Below, piece after piece: positions 45,428 through 54,466 of a stretch of DNA of 64,000 nt. A program made the translations under genes and the position numbers. The number at the start of each line of letters is the position of its first letter. Position 1 is the first letter of the stretch. Origin of the DNA: Cohnella faecalis (GTDB lineage: Bacteria > Bacillota > Bacilli > Paenibacillales > Paenibacillaceae); assembly GCF_003570905.1 (NCBI RefSeq), contig NZ_QXJM01000039.1, positions 1,116,001 through 1,180,000 on the forward strand, read 5' to 3'. The notes below the pieces were generated by a model, which made no database searches, was not told the origin of the DNA, and saw nothing but the letters and a program-made list of their open reading frames with translations.

Positions 45428-45912
45428 ATGCTCATATCGTGGCTAGTCATGCTTGTATTGGTTCTGGGAGGAGCGGGAGGGGGCTCAACGTCCGGCCCTG
45501 CTCCCGCGATGGCTTCTATACCAGAGGCATCTTCCCAATGGCGGCTGGAAGGGCTTGCAGTCGGGGATCGGGCGGACGATGTCGCGAGAAGTGGGGTCAA
45601 CCCTCCGGCAAAGAGCGGGACGAGTGGCAGCCGGGCTGCGTAACGTGGAGCTACGGCAAGAGCAAGAACGTCGGTTTGTGCGAAGGAACCGTGTCTTATG
45701 TCCAATTGAAGGCCGCTGCCAGCGGAGCGGACATAGACGGCAAAAAGGTGAAGCTGGACAAACAATCGCTCGAGGACGCTCTCGGAGCGCCGGCCTTTGT
45801 CGCCGACGACGGATGGGGAGTAACGAACGGGACCGATGCGCTCAAAGTATTCGTCGACGATTCGGGCAATCTCGTTTCCTTGGATCTCTTCGAAGATTGC
45901 TGCGGCGTTTGA
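45428..45912 (+). CDS. Small secreted or surface protein, frameshifted
   Basis: About 161 residues when joined. A hydrophobic N-terminus (MLISWLVMLVLVLGGAGGGS) is a probable signal sequence or anchor. The N-terminal frame ends LAVGDRADDVAR and the continuation WGQPSGKERDEWQPGCVTWS lies in another frame. One extra A at 45590 (AGAAGTGG to AGAAAGTGG) joins them. The C-terminal part has repeated domains resembling SmpA/OmlA-like short beta proteins (GDRADDVARKWGQPS pattern) and CVTWSYGKSKNVGLCEGTVS with two cysteines. Unrecognised otherwise. This indel lies outside the eCIS cluster. Confidence 0.6.
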
Positions 45913-45933
45913 AGGAAAAAAGTGAAATCGACC

Positions 45934-45957
45934 GTTTCACTCCGGAATTCCGGGTTT
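45934..45957 (+). promoter_or_regulatory. Candidate sigma-B promoter for the YflT-like gene
   Basis: GTTTCA (45934-45939), 12-base spacer, GGGTTT (45952-45957), 40 bases before the ATG. The -10 match is imperfect. Confidence 0.42.
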
Positions 45958-45996
45958 AAGTAAAGGAAGAGACGATCCATAAGGAGGAGACAAAGG

Positions 45997-46320
45997 ATGA
46001 GAGCATACGCCAAGCTTGTCAACAACGGATTGGAAGCCGTCGACGTGGTGAAGGATTTGCACCGTCAAGGATTTACGAGGGAAGAGGTTTACGTGCTGGC
46101 TCATGGGAAGGAACGAACGGACCGTCTGGCGGACACGATCGATACGAACAAGGTAGGGCTGTCGGAGGAAGGCATGTTCGATTCGATCGCCAATTTGTTC
46201 CGATCCAGAGGCGACGAGCTCCGCAGCAAGATTGAATCGATGGGGTTCGAGCCTCGCGAGGCGCATCTGTACGAAGCGGCACTCGATCAAGGGAAAGTAT
46301 TGGTCATGGCGCGCCATTAA
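45997..46320 (+). CDS. General stress protein, YflT-like (heat-induced stress protein family)
   Basis: 107 residues. LVNNGLEAVDVVKDLHRQGF then REEVYVLAHGKERTDRLADT is the N-terminal YflT fold, found in B. subtilis YflT (GsP17M), a sigma-B regulon member of unknown mechanism. AAGGAGGAG lies upstream of ATG 45997. A paralogous type of stress protein is at 52.3 kb. Confidence 0.85.
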   Translation: MRAYAKLVNNGLEAVDVVKDLHRQGFTREEVYVLAHGKERTDRLADTIDTNKVGLSEEGMFDSIANLFRSRGDELRSKIESMGFEPREAHLYEAALDQGKVLVMARH

Positions 46321-46338
46321 AGCATTCGGAGCATATGG

Positions 46339-46385
46339 GAATAAGGAATGAGGGCGAATTCCGCCGCTCATTCCTTATTCGCGTT
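46339..46385 (+). terminator. Terminator after the YflT-like gene
   Basis: GAATAAGGAATGA (46339-46351) pairs perfectly with TCATTCCTTATTC (46368-46380), followed by GCGTTTG. 18 bases after the stop codon. Confidence 0.8.
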
Positions 46386-46529
46386 TGTTGCGCGGCGGTT
46401 ACTGTGGAGAGCCGTTACTGAAGGGGTTCCTTTACTCCCTGCCCCTGCCCATGTACACTTTTTGATAGACGATTTTTTCATAGGGAAGTATGCTCTAGCA
46501 AGTCATTCTCGAGGAGTCGATAGACGATC

Positions 46530-47687
46530 ATGAGGGTATTAATCGTAGACGATAACGCGACCAACATTATGGTCGTTCAAGAAATGCTCAAAAGAGCCGG
46601 TTATGAGAAAATAAGCACGGCGTCTTCGGCGAAGGAAATGTTCGACGTGCTGGACGGCACATTCGATCCCTCCTCGTATTCTCCTCCGAAGATCGATTTG
46701 ATTTTGTTGGATTTAATGATGCCCGTCATGGATGGAATCGAAGCTTGCCGGATCATCCAGACGGACGCCCGCTATCGGGACATACCGGTCATTATGGTGA
46801 CGGCTATAGGAGACTCCCGCAAGCTGGCCGAAGCGCTCGACGCCGGCGCGATCGATTTCGTTACGAAGCCGATCAACAAGACGGAGCTTCTCGCCCGGAT
46901 TCGGACGGCGCTGAGGCTGAAGCGGGAGCTGGATTGGCACAAGGAGCACGACAGGAAAATGCAGGAGGAGCTGACGCTTGCCCGCAAGGTGCAAGAATCG
47001 GTGCTCCCGGATGACATGGAAGGGGACGTTATTCGGGCCAAAGCGTTCTTCCGCGCTTCGGAGCAGCTCGCTGGAGACCTGTACATGTGGCATCGAATCG
47101 ACGAAGGCCGGTGGTGCTTCGCTGTTATCGATGCGATGGGACACGGGCTGTCGTCTTCATTGGTCAGCATGTTCGTCGCTTCCGTGCTGAAGGAGGCGAT
47201 GCGAACGTTATGGTCGCCGGAACGAGTGTTCCGCGAGTTGAACCGGCGATTGCTGAGCCTCGAATTCGACCATGAGCTCATTACCTATTATTGCACGGGG
47301 ATATATGCCACGATTGACTTGGAACGCGGCAGGCTCGAATACGCGAATGCCGGTCATCCGCCGGGACTGCTCTACAAGCGGGGGAAAACCAATCCGATCC
47401 GGCTGGGGACGACCTCGGCTCCGCTTGGCATGTTCGATTCGATGCAGCCGCAGTCCGACGTCATCGAGATCGAATCCGGCGACAAGCTTTACTTTTACAC
47501 GGACGGCGTTCTCGGACCGTTTCCAGGCGACGATTTGGCGCAAATCGACCGGCTGGCCGAGTTTTTGCTTCAATCGAGCGAGGACGAGGACAGCGTCGAC
47601 CAGCTTATTCAATGCCAGCCTTTGGACGGCCGCTCCGATGATCGCTGCTTGATCAAGATAGAAGTCGTACGGGAGAGATTATCATGA
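46530..47687 (+). CDS. rsbY: Response regulator with PP2C phosphatase output (RsbY-like)
   Basis: 385 residues. A receiver domain (about 1-125; MRVLIVDDNATNIMVVQEML, phospho-acceptor Asp in LILLDLMMPVMDG, conserved Lys in TKPINKTE) is joined by a helical linker to a SpoIIE-type PP2C domain (about 170-385; GDLYMWHRIDE, AVIDAMGHGLSSSLVSM, FYTDGVLGPF). In Bacillus cereus, RsbY of this design is phosphorylated by hybrid kinase RsbK and dephosphorylates RsbV to release sigma-B. Here the kinase gene overlaps its stop by four bases (ATGA) and rsbV lies 7 kb downstream. The gene symbol is by architecture and context. Confidence 0.85.
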   Translation: MRVLIVDDNATNIMVVQEMLKRAGYEKISTASSAKEMFDVLDGTFDPSSYSPPKIDLILLDLMMPVMDGIEACRIIQTDARYRDIPVIMVTAIGDSRKLAEALDAGAIDFVTKPINKTELLARIRTALRLKRELDWHKEHDRKMQEELTLARKVQESVLPDDMEGDVIRAKAFFRASEQLAGDLYMWHRIDEGRWCFAVIDAMGHGLSSSLVSMFVASVLKEAMRTLWSPERVFRELNRRLLSLEFDHELITYYCTGIYATIDLERGRLEYANAGHPPGLLYKRGKTNPIRLGTTSAPLGMFDSMQPQSDVIEIESGDKLYFYTDGVLGPFPGDDLAQIDRLAEFLLQSSEDEDSVDQLIQCQPLDGRSDDRCLIKIEVVRERLS

Positions 47688-50600
47688 AAATAAGATCCAA
47701 GCTGATAGGCGGATTTTCGCTGCTCCTGTTGATCATGGTCATCAATACTTCTCTCAGCTACGGCAGACTCTCGAAGATGAACGAGAGCATGAACGATTTT
47801 TACGAGAACCGGTTTCTGAAGGTTGTGCTCGTGCTGAATGCACGGGGGGAGGTCAACTCCGCAGGAAGAAGCATTAACGATTTTCTGCTTGGCAACGTGG
47901 ACAATCCGGAGCAGGCGACAGACAATATTCAGACGAGAATATCTAACGTAAGCGAGCAGATCCAGAAGTTCGCCAAGCTCAACATTTCTCCTTCGGAGCA
48001 GCAAATTTTGGACGAGTTGAACTTCAACAAAGGCCGCTATGAGGAGTTTTTGCAGCGGTTTATCGAATTTGCGGAGAATGGTCGGGTCGATGATGCCAAA
48101 GCTCTTCTTTTGTCTCAAGGAAGAAGCTTTCAGGACGCTTTCATCAATTCGTTGAACTCGGTCGTAACCTTCGAGCAAAAATCGCTTGAAGCCGACATTG
48201 CTTCCTCCAAACAAGCGTATACAGACTCGGTAAGATTGACGGCCGCTTCGACCGCGTTCGGTATTTTGCTAGGCGGATTGATCATTTGGCTGGTCATCCC
48301 CAGCATTACGAGAGGGCTGAATCAACTGGGCAAAATGGCGGAGCGCTTCGGAAGAGGCCGGCTGAAGAGCTTTTCGCGCATGGAGGTCAGATCCAAGGAC
48401 GAGCTCGGCGATCTTGCCGGAATCTTCAAGCGGATCGCGCTCGAGCTTCACGCCAAGAACGAGCTGGAAGCCCGATTCAACGAAGCGCAGAAGCGCCAAG
48501 CGGCTATGGACGGCCAATTGGCGCGGGTTCCGGAGCTGCTTCGCCAAACGTCGGAACCTGACAAGATCGCCCAGTCGTTCGTCGCTGAATTCGCTCCTTA
48601 TTTGGGCGCTTCTTACGCTGCCGTTTATTTGACGGATGCGCTGGGGGCGGGAGAGAAGCTTACGCTTGCGGGAGCCTATGCCGCCTTGGACGACGGGGAA
48701 AACCCGCTTAAACCGACCGCCTCCTTCCGTCGAGGAGAAGGTCTCGTAGGTCAATGCGCAATGGGATATTCGCCGCTCAAGCTCGACGATGTGCCGGAAG
48801 ACTACGTCAAAATCTCCTCCGGGCTTGGTTCGGCTCGCCCGAGACAGCTGGCGCTCTATCCGATTCGCTTCGATGAGGAAGTGATCGGCGTGCTGGAGCT
48901 TGCCTCCCTTGCGCCGATCCCGGCCGAGAACGACGAATTGGCCGCAGCGCTGTGCGAAAAATTCGCCACGATCATGAACCACATCCGCTCCCGCCAGCGG
49001 GTCGAGGAGCTGCTGCGGGAATCGCAAACTCAGTCCGAGGAGCTGCAGGCGCAGTCCGAAGAATTAATTGCGCAGCAGGAAGAGCTGCGGCAGACGAACG
49101 ATAAGCTGGAAGCGCAGAAGAGCATTCTGAAGCGATCCGAGGATCGCCTTCGCCAGCAGCAGGAAGAGCTTGAGCATACGAACCAGGAGCTCACTCTCAA
49201 GACGATGTCGCTGGAAGAGCACGTCAAGAGAACCGACATGCAGAACCGCCAAATTGCCAAAGCCAATTCGGAGCTGGAGCGGCAAGCGCTGCAGTTGGCG
49301 CTTTCGAGCAAGTACAAATCCGAGTTTCTGGCGAATATGTCGCACGAGCTTCGCACGCCTCTCAACAGCTTGCTCATTCTGTCCGAGTTTTTGACGGAAA
49401 ATGAGGAACGCAATTTGACCGACAAGCAGCAGGAGTATATGCGGACAATTCATTCGTCGGGGTCCGAGCTGTTGAAGATGATCGACGAAATTCTGGATTT
49501 GTCCAAAGTAGACGCAGGCAAGATGGATATTCATCCGGAATGGATGGCGATCGGGGATATTACCGCATCGATCGAGCATATGTACGCTCCGATGGCACTG
49601 CGGAAAGGTCTCGGATTCGGAATTAGCGTCGCAGACGAGTTGCCCGATTCGTTCCGAACCGACGGGCATCGGTTGAACCAAATATTGCGCAACTTGCTTT
49701 CCAATGCAATGAAATTTACGGAGACGGGGTCGGTTGAAGTAACCGTCACCCGTCCGTCCGAGGACCAGCTGCGTTCGCCGGATCGAATCGAGGGTATGTC
49801 CTATTTGGCGTTTACGGTTACCGATACGGGAATCGGAATAGCTCCGGAAAACCGTGAATCGGTCTTCGAAGCGTTCCGACAAGCCGACGGCACAACGAAC
49901 CGCAAATACGGGGGGACGGGGCTTGGTCTGACGATCAGCCGCGAGCTTGCAAGACTGCTGGGAGGTTGGATCGGCCTTTGCACAGAGCCGGGCAAAGGGA
50001 GCTCGTTCACCCTCGTGCTTCCCGAAACATTCAGCGAGGTGAAGGTCGACAAAGCTTTGAGTCCTATTCTGGAGCTGGAACGGGGGCAAGAACAGACAGC
50101 GGCGGCCGCCGCTCCGGCTGCACCGGAAGTCGAGGATGACCGGGATACGATTTCGAAGGGCGACAAAGTGCTGCTCATCATAGAGGACGACGTCAGCTTT
50201 GCCAGGGTGCTGCTCGAAATGGCGCGTTCACGCGGCTATAAGGGAATAATTGCGCTTAGGGGCGACGAAGGGATCGAAGCCGCGCGCACGTTCATTCCCG
50301 ATGCGATCATTCTTGACATTCAACTGCCGGTAGCCGACGGCTGGACGGTGCTTTACGCGCTTAAGGACAATGCCGAAACCCGGCATATTCCGGTGCACGT
50401 CGTCTCCGTTGCGGAACAATCGCCGCATGGAATGAGGATGGGAGCGATCGACCATCTGCAGAAGCCCGTCAACCGGGAGCAGCTGGAGGAGGTGTTCGCT
50501 AACTTCAGCGCCGTGCTGGACAACAAGCCGAAGCATCTGCTGCTCGTGGAAGGAAACGACGTCGAGAGAGCGAGCCTATCGGAATTGATCGGCTATGACG

Positions 50601-51337
50601 ACGTTGCCGTCACGGGCGTCGCCGATGCCGAGACCGCCTGGGGGTTGCTCGAGACGGGCCAATTCGATTGTGTCGTCATTAGCGCGGACCTGTCCGACCG
50701 CGGGGTAACCCGACTGCTCGACCGAATTCGCAAGAAGCCGTCAATGCGGCGGCTGCCGGTCATCCTGCACGGAGCGGACAGTCAACGGGACGAAGAAACG
50801 GTACGCCGATTTCATCGGTACTCCGATACCATCCTACTGAAGGATGTCAAATCGCCGGAGCGATTGCTGGAAGAGACAACGTTATTTCTCCACCGCGTAG
50901 AGGAGGATCTTCCGGAAGAGAAGAGGGAGCTTCTGCGGAAGCTTCATCGGAAGGAAGAGGCGTTCGAGCACAAAAAAATTCTGCTTGTCGACGATGATGT
51001 CCGCAACGTATTCGCATTGTCCAGCGTGCTGGAGCACCGTCAGATGGAGGTCGTGGTGGCGGAGAACGGCAGGGAGGCTATCGAGAAGCTGAAGGAAAAC
51101 GCGGACGTCGATTTGATCTTAATGGATATTATGATGCCTGAGATGGACGGTTACGAGGCGATGCGAAAAATTCGGGAGAATCCCCAGTGGAGCAAGCTTC
51201 CCATCATCGCGCTTACTGCAAAGGCGATGAAGGATGACAGAGGCAAATGCATTGAAGCGGGGGCGTCGGATTACATTGCGAAGCCGGTTCATACCGATCA
51301 GCTGTTGTCCTTGATGAGAGTGTGGCTGTATCGATGA
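47684..51337 (+). CDS. rsbK: Hybrid sensor histidine kinase with three receiver domains (RsbK-like)
   Basis: 1217 residues. TM helix (about 8-28), extracytoplasmic four-helix CHASE3-like sensor, TM helix (about 187-208), HAMP (208-262), GAF (about 285-425) and a long Gln/Glu-rich coiled coil (about 430-545). The kinase core follows: phospho-acceptor His in SHELRTPLNSLL (about 553) and HATPase with NLLSNAMKFTE and DTGIGIAPE. Three receivers end the protein. The first (Asp in ILDIQLPVADG, about 877) and third (Asp in LMDIMMPEMDG, about 1147) look complete. The second lacks the acidic pocket (LLLVEGND). B. cereus RsbK has a similar layout and signals to RsbY. Start overlaps the rsbY stop; its stop overlaps the methyltransferase start. 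Confidence 0.88.
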   Translation: MKIRSKLIGGFSLLLLIMVINTSLSYGRLSKMNESMNDFYENRFLKVVLVLNARGEVNSAGRSINDFLLGNVDNPEQATDNIQTRISNVSEQIQKFAKLNISPSEQQILDELNFNKGRYEEFLQRFIEFAENGRVDDAKALLLSQGRSFQDAFINSLNSVVTFEQKSLEADIASSKQAYTDSVRLTAASTAFGILLGGLIIWLVIPSITRGLNQLGKMAERFGRGRLKSFSRMEVRSKDELGDLAGIFKRIALELHAKNELEARFNEAQKRQAAMDGQLARVPELLRQTSEPDKIAQSFVAEFAPYLGASYAAVYLTDALGAGEKLTLAGAYAALDDGENPLKPTASFRRGEGLVGQCAMGYSPLKLDDVPEDYVKISSGLGSARPRQLALYPIRFDEEVIGVLELASLAPIPAENDELAAALCEKFATIMNHIRSRQRVEELLRESQTQSEELQAQSEELIAQQEELRQTNDKLEAQKSILKRSEDRLRQQQEELEHTNQELTLKTMSLEEHVKRTDMQNRQIAKANSELERQALQLALSSKYKSEFLANMSHELRTPLNSLLILSEFLTENEERNLTDKQQEYMRTIHSSGSELLKMIDEILDLSKVDAGKMDIHPEWMAIGDITASIEHMYAPMALRKGLGFGISVADELPDSFRTDGHRLNQILRNLLSNAMKFTETGSVEVTVTRPSEDQLRSPDRIEGMSYLAFTVTDTGIGIAPENRESVFEAFRQADGTTNRKYGGTGLGLTISRELARLLGGWIGLCTEPGKGSSFTLVLPETFSEVKVDKALSPILELERGQEQTAAAAAPAAPEVEDDRDTISKGDKVLLIIEDDVSFARVLLEMARSRGYKGIIALRGDEGIEAARTFIPDAIILDIQLPVADGWTVLYALKDNAETRHIPVHVVSVAEQSPHGMRMGAIDHLQKPVNREQLEEVFANFSAVLDNKPKHLLLVEGNDVERASLSELIGYDDVAVTGVADAETAWGLLETGQFDCVVISADLSDRGVTRLLDRIRKKPSMRRLPVILHGADSQRDEETVRRFHRYSDTILLKDVKSPERLLEETTLFLHRVEEDLPEEKRELLRKLHRKEEAFEHKKILLVDDDVRNVFALSSVLEHRQMEVVVAENGREAIEKLKENADVDLILMDIMMPEMDGYEAMRKIRENPQWSKLPIIALTAKAMKDDRGKCIEAGASDYIAKPVHTDQLLSLMRVWLYR

Positions 51338-52176
51338 CGAACCATTCGCACGACGTCGATCCGGATACGGAAAAAATCGAGATCGCGCTGCTGCTCGAAG
51401 GAATCTTCCGCAAATACGGGCACGATTTTCGCCGCTATTCCTACTCGACGATGAGACGGAGAGTGTGGCACAGAATCCATCTGGAGGGGCTACCAACCGT
51501 ATCCGCTCTGCTGGAAAAGGTGCTTCACGACGGCGTCCTGTTCCATCGGTTGCTGCGCGATCTGGTTATTCCCGTAACGGAAATGTTTCGCGATCCGGAT
51601 ATGTTCCTCTCGTTCCGGCGCAATGTCGTTCCGATTCTCCGCGAAATCCCCTACGTGCGAATCTGGCATGCAGGCTGCTCGACCGGGGAAGAGGCTTATT
51701 CCATGGCGGTTCTGCTTCACGAGGAAGGACTCCTCGATAAGACGCGCATTTACGCGACCGATATTAGCGAGGACGCTCTCTCGCGGGCGAAAGAAGGCTT
51801 CATTCCGATCGACCGGATGAAGCTGTATACGAAAAATTACCAAGCGTCCGGAGGGCTCGCCTCGTTCTCCGATTATTACGTCGCCGAGCACGGTCTCGTT
51901 ATGCTGAAGCCTTCGCTAAGGAAAAATATCGTCTTCGCCCGCCACAACCTTGTGACGGACCGTTCGTTCAACGAGTTTCACGTTATTTTGTGCCGCAACG
52001 TCATGATCTATTTCGACGGGGAGCTTCGCGACCGCGTTCACGGGCTGTTTCACGAAAGCCTCGCGTCCGGAGGGTTTCTGACAGTCGGCAGCAAAGAATC
52101 GATAACCTTCACCTCAAGGAGCGGCTGCTACGACGCGTTCGACGACCGAAACCGGATTTACCGCAAAAACCCGTAA
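51334..52176 (+). CDS. rsbM: CheR-type methyltransferase (RsbM-like)
   Basis: 280 residues. N-terminal helical CheR_N (LLLEGIFRKYGHDFRRYSYS) and C-terminal SAM-binding domain (HAGCSTGEEAYSMAVLLHEE; ATDISEDALSRAKEGF; ILCRNVMIYFD). In B. cereus RsbM methylates the RsbK sensor kinase and damps the stress response. The same kinase-phosphatase-methyltransferase neighbourhood is seen here: the ATG overlaps the kinase stop (ATGA). An alternative start lies 12 bases upstream. Substrate inferred. Confidence 0.85.
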   Translation: MTNHSHDVDPDTEKIEIALLLEGIFRKYGHDFRRYSYSTMRRRVWHRIHLEGLPTVSALLEKVLHDGVLFHRLLRDLVIPVTEMFRDPDMFLSFRRNVVPILREIPYVRIWHAGCSTGEEAYSMAVLLHEEGLLDKTRIYATDISEDALSRAKEGFIPIDRMKLYTKNYQASGGLASFSDYYVAEHGLVMLKPSLRKNIVFARHNLVTDRSFNEFHVILCRNVMIYFDGELRDRVHGLFHESLASGGFLTVGSKESITFTSRSGCYDAFDDRNRIYRKNP

Positions 52177-52217
52177 CGGTTTAGCCGCAAGGCTTGCTCT
52201 CTTCTGCGCCTTCTCCG

Positions 52218-52242
52218 GTTCAAAACAATTCCGCCGGGGTAT
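52218..52242 (+). promoter_or_regulatory. Candidate sigma-B promoter for the second stress protein
   Basis: GTTCAA (52218-52223), 13-base spacer, GGGTAT (52237-52242). The -10 box is a perfect match to the sigma-B consensus. It lies 25 bases before the GTG start. Confidence 0.68.
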
Positions 52243-52266
52243 ATTTAAGGGGAAGGGGGGATTAGC

Positions 52267-52773
52267 GTGGCTATGACCATCGGTATTTTCGACCGGGAAA
52301 GCGACGTCGCCGAGGCTATTCGGTTGCTTCGCGAAGCCGGCCTGGAGCAAGGCGATATTCGCGTCGTCGTCAAAAACGCGGAATCCGCTCGCTGGCTCGT
52401 CTCCGAGACAGATGTGCCCATCGAGGAGTTAACCGCCATCCGCGCCGCAGGGCAAAAAGAGTCGGCGGCAGACGGGATCGAAAGCGATACGATTGTTCTT
52501 CCCGCCGCCATTATGGGAACGACAACCGGAACGTTCGGCTACGGCTACGTCGGAGGAGCCGCCGCTTACGGTACAATCGTCGGCGGCTTGGACGGAGACG
52601 ATGAGGTTCGAACGACGGAGATTCTTCGGAATATCGGCGTTTCGGACGAAGCGGCGGGTCAATGCGGAGTTGCATTGAACGAAGGAAGCTACTTGTTGCT
52701 GGCGGAATCCGGCGAGGAAGCGCAGGCGGAGCAGCTGCTCCGCCACGCGGGGGCCAAGGATATTCGCTCTTAA
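52267..52773 (+). CDS. General stress protein with a glycine-rich centre
   Basis: 168 residues, GTG start after GGGGAAGGGGGG. The N-terminus TIGIFDRESDVAEAIRLLRE then AGLEQGDIRVVVKN is a YflT/DUF1269-type alpha/beta fold. The middle (ILPAAIMGTTTGTFGYGYVG region, about 78-105) is glycine-rich. It ends with another alpha/beta unit (EILRNIGVSDEAAGQCGVAL). Probably a sigma-B regulon member, as its promoter fits. Specific biochemical activity unknown. Confidence 0.7.
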   Translation: MAMTIGIFDRESDVAEAIRLLREAGLEQGDIRVVVKNAESARWLVSETDVPIEELTAIRAAGQKESAADGIESDTIVLPAAIMGTTTGTFGYGYVGGAAAYGTIVGGLDGDDEVRTTEILRNIGVSDEAAGQCGVALNEGSYLLLAESGEEAQAEQLLRHAGAKDIRS

Positions 52774-52775
52774 GC

Positions 52776-52828
52776 AACAGGGCTGTCCCGCAAGGTTTTT
52801 TATCCTTGCGGGACAGCCCTGTTTTTAT
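52776..52828. terminator. Bidirectional terminator between convergent genes
   Basis: AACAGGGCTGTCCCGCAAGG (52776-52795) pairs perfectly with its inverted copy (52804-52823), a 20-bp stem, with TTTTTATTTT on the + side. It serves the stress protein gene and the oppositely oriented oxidoreductase, which ends at 52825. Confidence 0.92.
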
Positions 52829-54060
52829 TTTGATCGAGATGCCGCAACCAAACGGTTCGGCTTCACGATATCGGCGACGGGATTATTCTCGCCCAGAATA
52901 CGGTCGCGGATAATTTGGGCGCCCAGCATGCTGTAAATCGTCCCGTTGCCGCCGTAGCCGAGGCAATAGTGCTGACCGGGCCGGTCGGGATCCTCCCCGA
53001 GCCATGGCAAGCCGTCGGCCGATTCGCCGAATGCGGCGCACCAGGAATAATCGATTTTCGGCTTCAGGCCGGGGAACAGCTTTTTAATTTCGGCAAGCAA
53101 TCGCATCGCTCGCGTCCGTACGTCCTGAGCTTGCAGCACGGGCGTGCGGACGTTCTCGTCCAGTCCACCGACGATCAGCCGATTGTCAGCGGTCGTTCGG
53201 GCGTACAAATACGGCCGCGCCGTCTCCCATAGCATGAACCTCTCATGCCATTCGGCCAGCGAAGGCAGAGGACTTGTGACGATTGCGTAGGATCGGCCCA
53301 GATTCGCGCGGATCCATTGGCCTCCGGCGGTTTCGGGCGTGTAGCCTACCGCATAGACGATGTGCTCCGCTTCGATCTCGCCGTTATCCGTCCTGATTCG
53401 ATAAGCGCCTTTCTTGCCTTCCGTCGACAGCATAGCCGTATTTTCGAAAATACGCAGCCCGCTGTCGGCCGCCGCTTCCGCCATTCCGTGTACGAATCGA
53501 AACGGATTGATTTCCGCGTCTCCCCTGGTTACGATAGCTCCTTCCTTGCGAAAAGGAAAACGGGAGCTTATGCGTTCCACGTCCCACCAGTCCGCATCGA
53601 AGCCGTGGCGTACGAGCAGGTCGTACTCTTTTCTAAGCGCCGGGACGTCTTGAGCGTTAGAAGCGAAGTACAGGCTGCTGCGGCGCTTGAATTCCGACTT
53701 TCCGGGAAGAGACTCGGCGATATCGGCGATATGCTCGGCGGCTTGCTTGCACGCCCGGTAAAAACGAACGGCAGCCTCCTCTCCGATTTCGCAAGCGAAT
53801 TCGGACAGCATTTTATCGTTGGAATATTGCAGCAATCCGGTGTTCGACGAAGTGCTTCCGGACGCTACCGTCCGCTGTTCGATCAGGACGGCAGGAATGC
53901 CGCTCTTGGCGAGCACGTATCCGCAGACCGCGCCGGACATTCCTCCCCCGACGATGACGGCTTTCGTTCGGATTCGCTCCCGAAGCGCCGGATAGCTCCG
54001 ATGGCCGGGCAATGTCGCGGGCCAGTACAAGGAACCCGTATGTAAGTAGATGTTCTCCAC
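52825..54060 (-). CDS. FAD-dependent oxidoreductase (DAO / GlpD-like family)
   Basis: 411 residues from GTG 54060. An earlier in-frame start would run through the terminator of the next gene. The dinucleotide-binding GxGxxG is in VIVGGGMSGAVCGYVLAKSG, with the acidic ribose ligand in VLIEQR. Other DAO blocks: GLLQYSNDKMLSEFACEIGE; IVTRGDAEINPFRFVHGMAE; GLPWLGEDPDRPGQHYCLGY and NGTIYSMLGA at the C-terminus. It probably oxidises an amino acid or amine with FAD; substrate unknown. Ribosome binding is weak at this GTG, so the exact start is uncertain. Confidence 0.85.
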   Translation of the reverse strand: MENIYLHTGSLYWPATLPGHRSYPALRERIRTKAVIVGGGMSGAVCGYVLAKSGIPAVLIEQRTVASGSTSSNTGLLQYSNDKMLSEFACEIGEEAAVRFYRACKQAAEHIADIAESLPGKSEFKRRSSLYFASNAQDVPALRKEYDLLVRHGFDADWWDVERISSRFPFRKEGAIVTRGDAEINPFRFVHGMAEAAADSGLRIFENTAMLSTEGKKGAYRIRTDNGEIEAEHIVYAVGYTPETAGGQWIRANLGRSYAIVTSPLPSLAEWHERFMLWETARPYLYARTTADNRLIVGGLDENVRTPVLQAQDVRTRAMRLLAEIKKLFPGLKPKIDYSWCAAFGESADGLPWLGEDPDRPGQHYCLGYGGNGTIYSMLGAQIIRDRILGENNPVADIVKPNRLVAASRSK

Positions 54061-54081
54061 CCCTTTGACGTAGTAGCAAAT

Positions 54082-54112
54082 AAAAACGCCCCCGGATAAA
54101 TCCGGAAGCGGC
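54082..54112 (-). terminator. Terminator of the 52-residue membrane protein gene
   Basis: On the - strand CCGGAT-TT-ATCCGG (54105-54092) with GCCGC and GGGGC flanks is followed by GTTTTTATTT. Confidence 0.7.
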
Positions 54113-54125
54113 CTTGCATCGGCGG

Positions 54126-54284
54126 TCACTTGAACCAAGGGAAAATATACCGGACGATAAAATAGAGTGCCCCGAAAAAGATAATTAAATAAGCGGCGTA
54201 TTTGATAAAGGTGGAAAGCACGACGCTGGAGTCCGATTTACGTTCAACGCGCCGCTCTTCAATGTCCACATTGCGCTCGGTCAT
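54126..54284 (-). CDS. 52-residue single-pass membrane protein
   Basis: ATG 54284 is 9 bases after AAAGGAGG. The first 20 residues are strongly charged (VDIEERRVERKSDSS), followed by one hydrophobic helix (YAAYLIIFFGALYFIVRYIF) and the end PWFK. It is not recognised as a named family, but similar tiny proteins are common in Bacillales. A candidate sigma-B promoter lies 46 bases upstream and a terminator follows, so it is an independent small transcript in the sigma-B neighbourhood. Confidence 0.75.
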   Translation of the reverse strand: MTERNVDIEERRVERKSDSSVVLSTFIKYAAYLIIFFGALYFIVRYIFPWFK

Positions 54285-54329
54285 TTGTCATTACCTCCTT
54301 TCCGCCTGTTCGTTTGCTACAATAAACGT

Positions 54330-54356
54330 GTACCCCGCCCGGCCCCTTTTCGAAAC
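54330..54356 (-). promoter_or_regulatory. Candidate sigma-B promoter for the small membrane protein
   Basis: On the - strand GTTTCG (54356-54351), 15-base spacer, GGGTAC (54335-54330). It is divergent from the rsbV promoter. Confidence 0.5.
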
Positions 54357-54378
54357 CAGGAATAAAAAGAGGCGCATT

Positions 54379-54404
54379 GTTTCATTGGGGGCGGAAGCGG
54401 GTTA
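54379..54404 (+). promoter_or_regulatory. Candidate autoregulatory sigma-B promoter of rsbV-rsbW-sigB
   Basis: GTTTCA (54379-54384), 14-base spacer, GGGTTA (54399-54404), 63 bases before rsbV. Autoregulation from a sigma-B promoter is established for this operon in Bacillus. Confidence 0.58.
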
Positions 54405-54466
54405 TAACATCATTAGGGCGAACTTCAAACAGCACCTCGTACATAACGAGTGGAAAGGGGATATAC

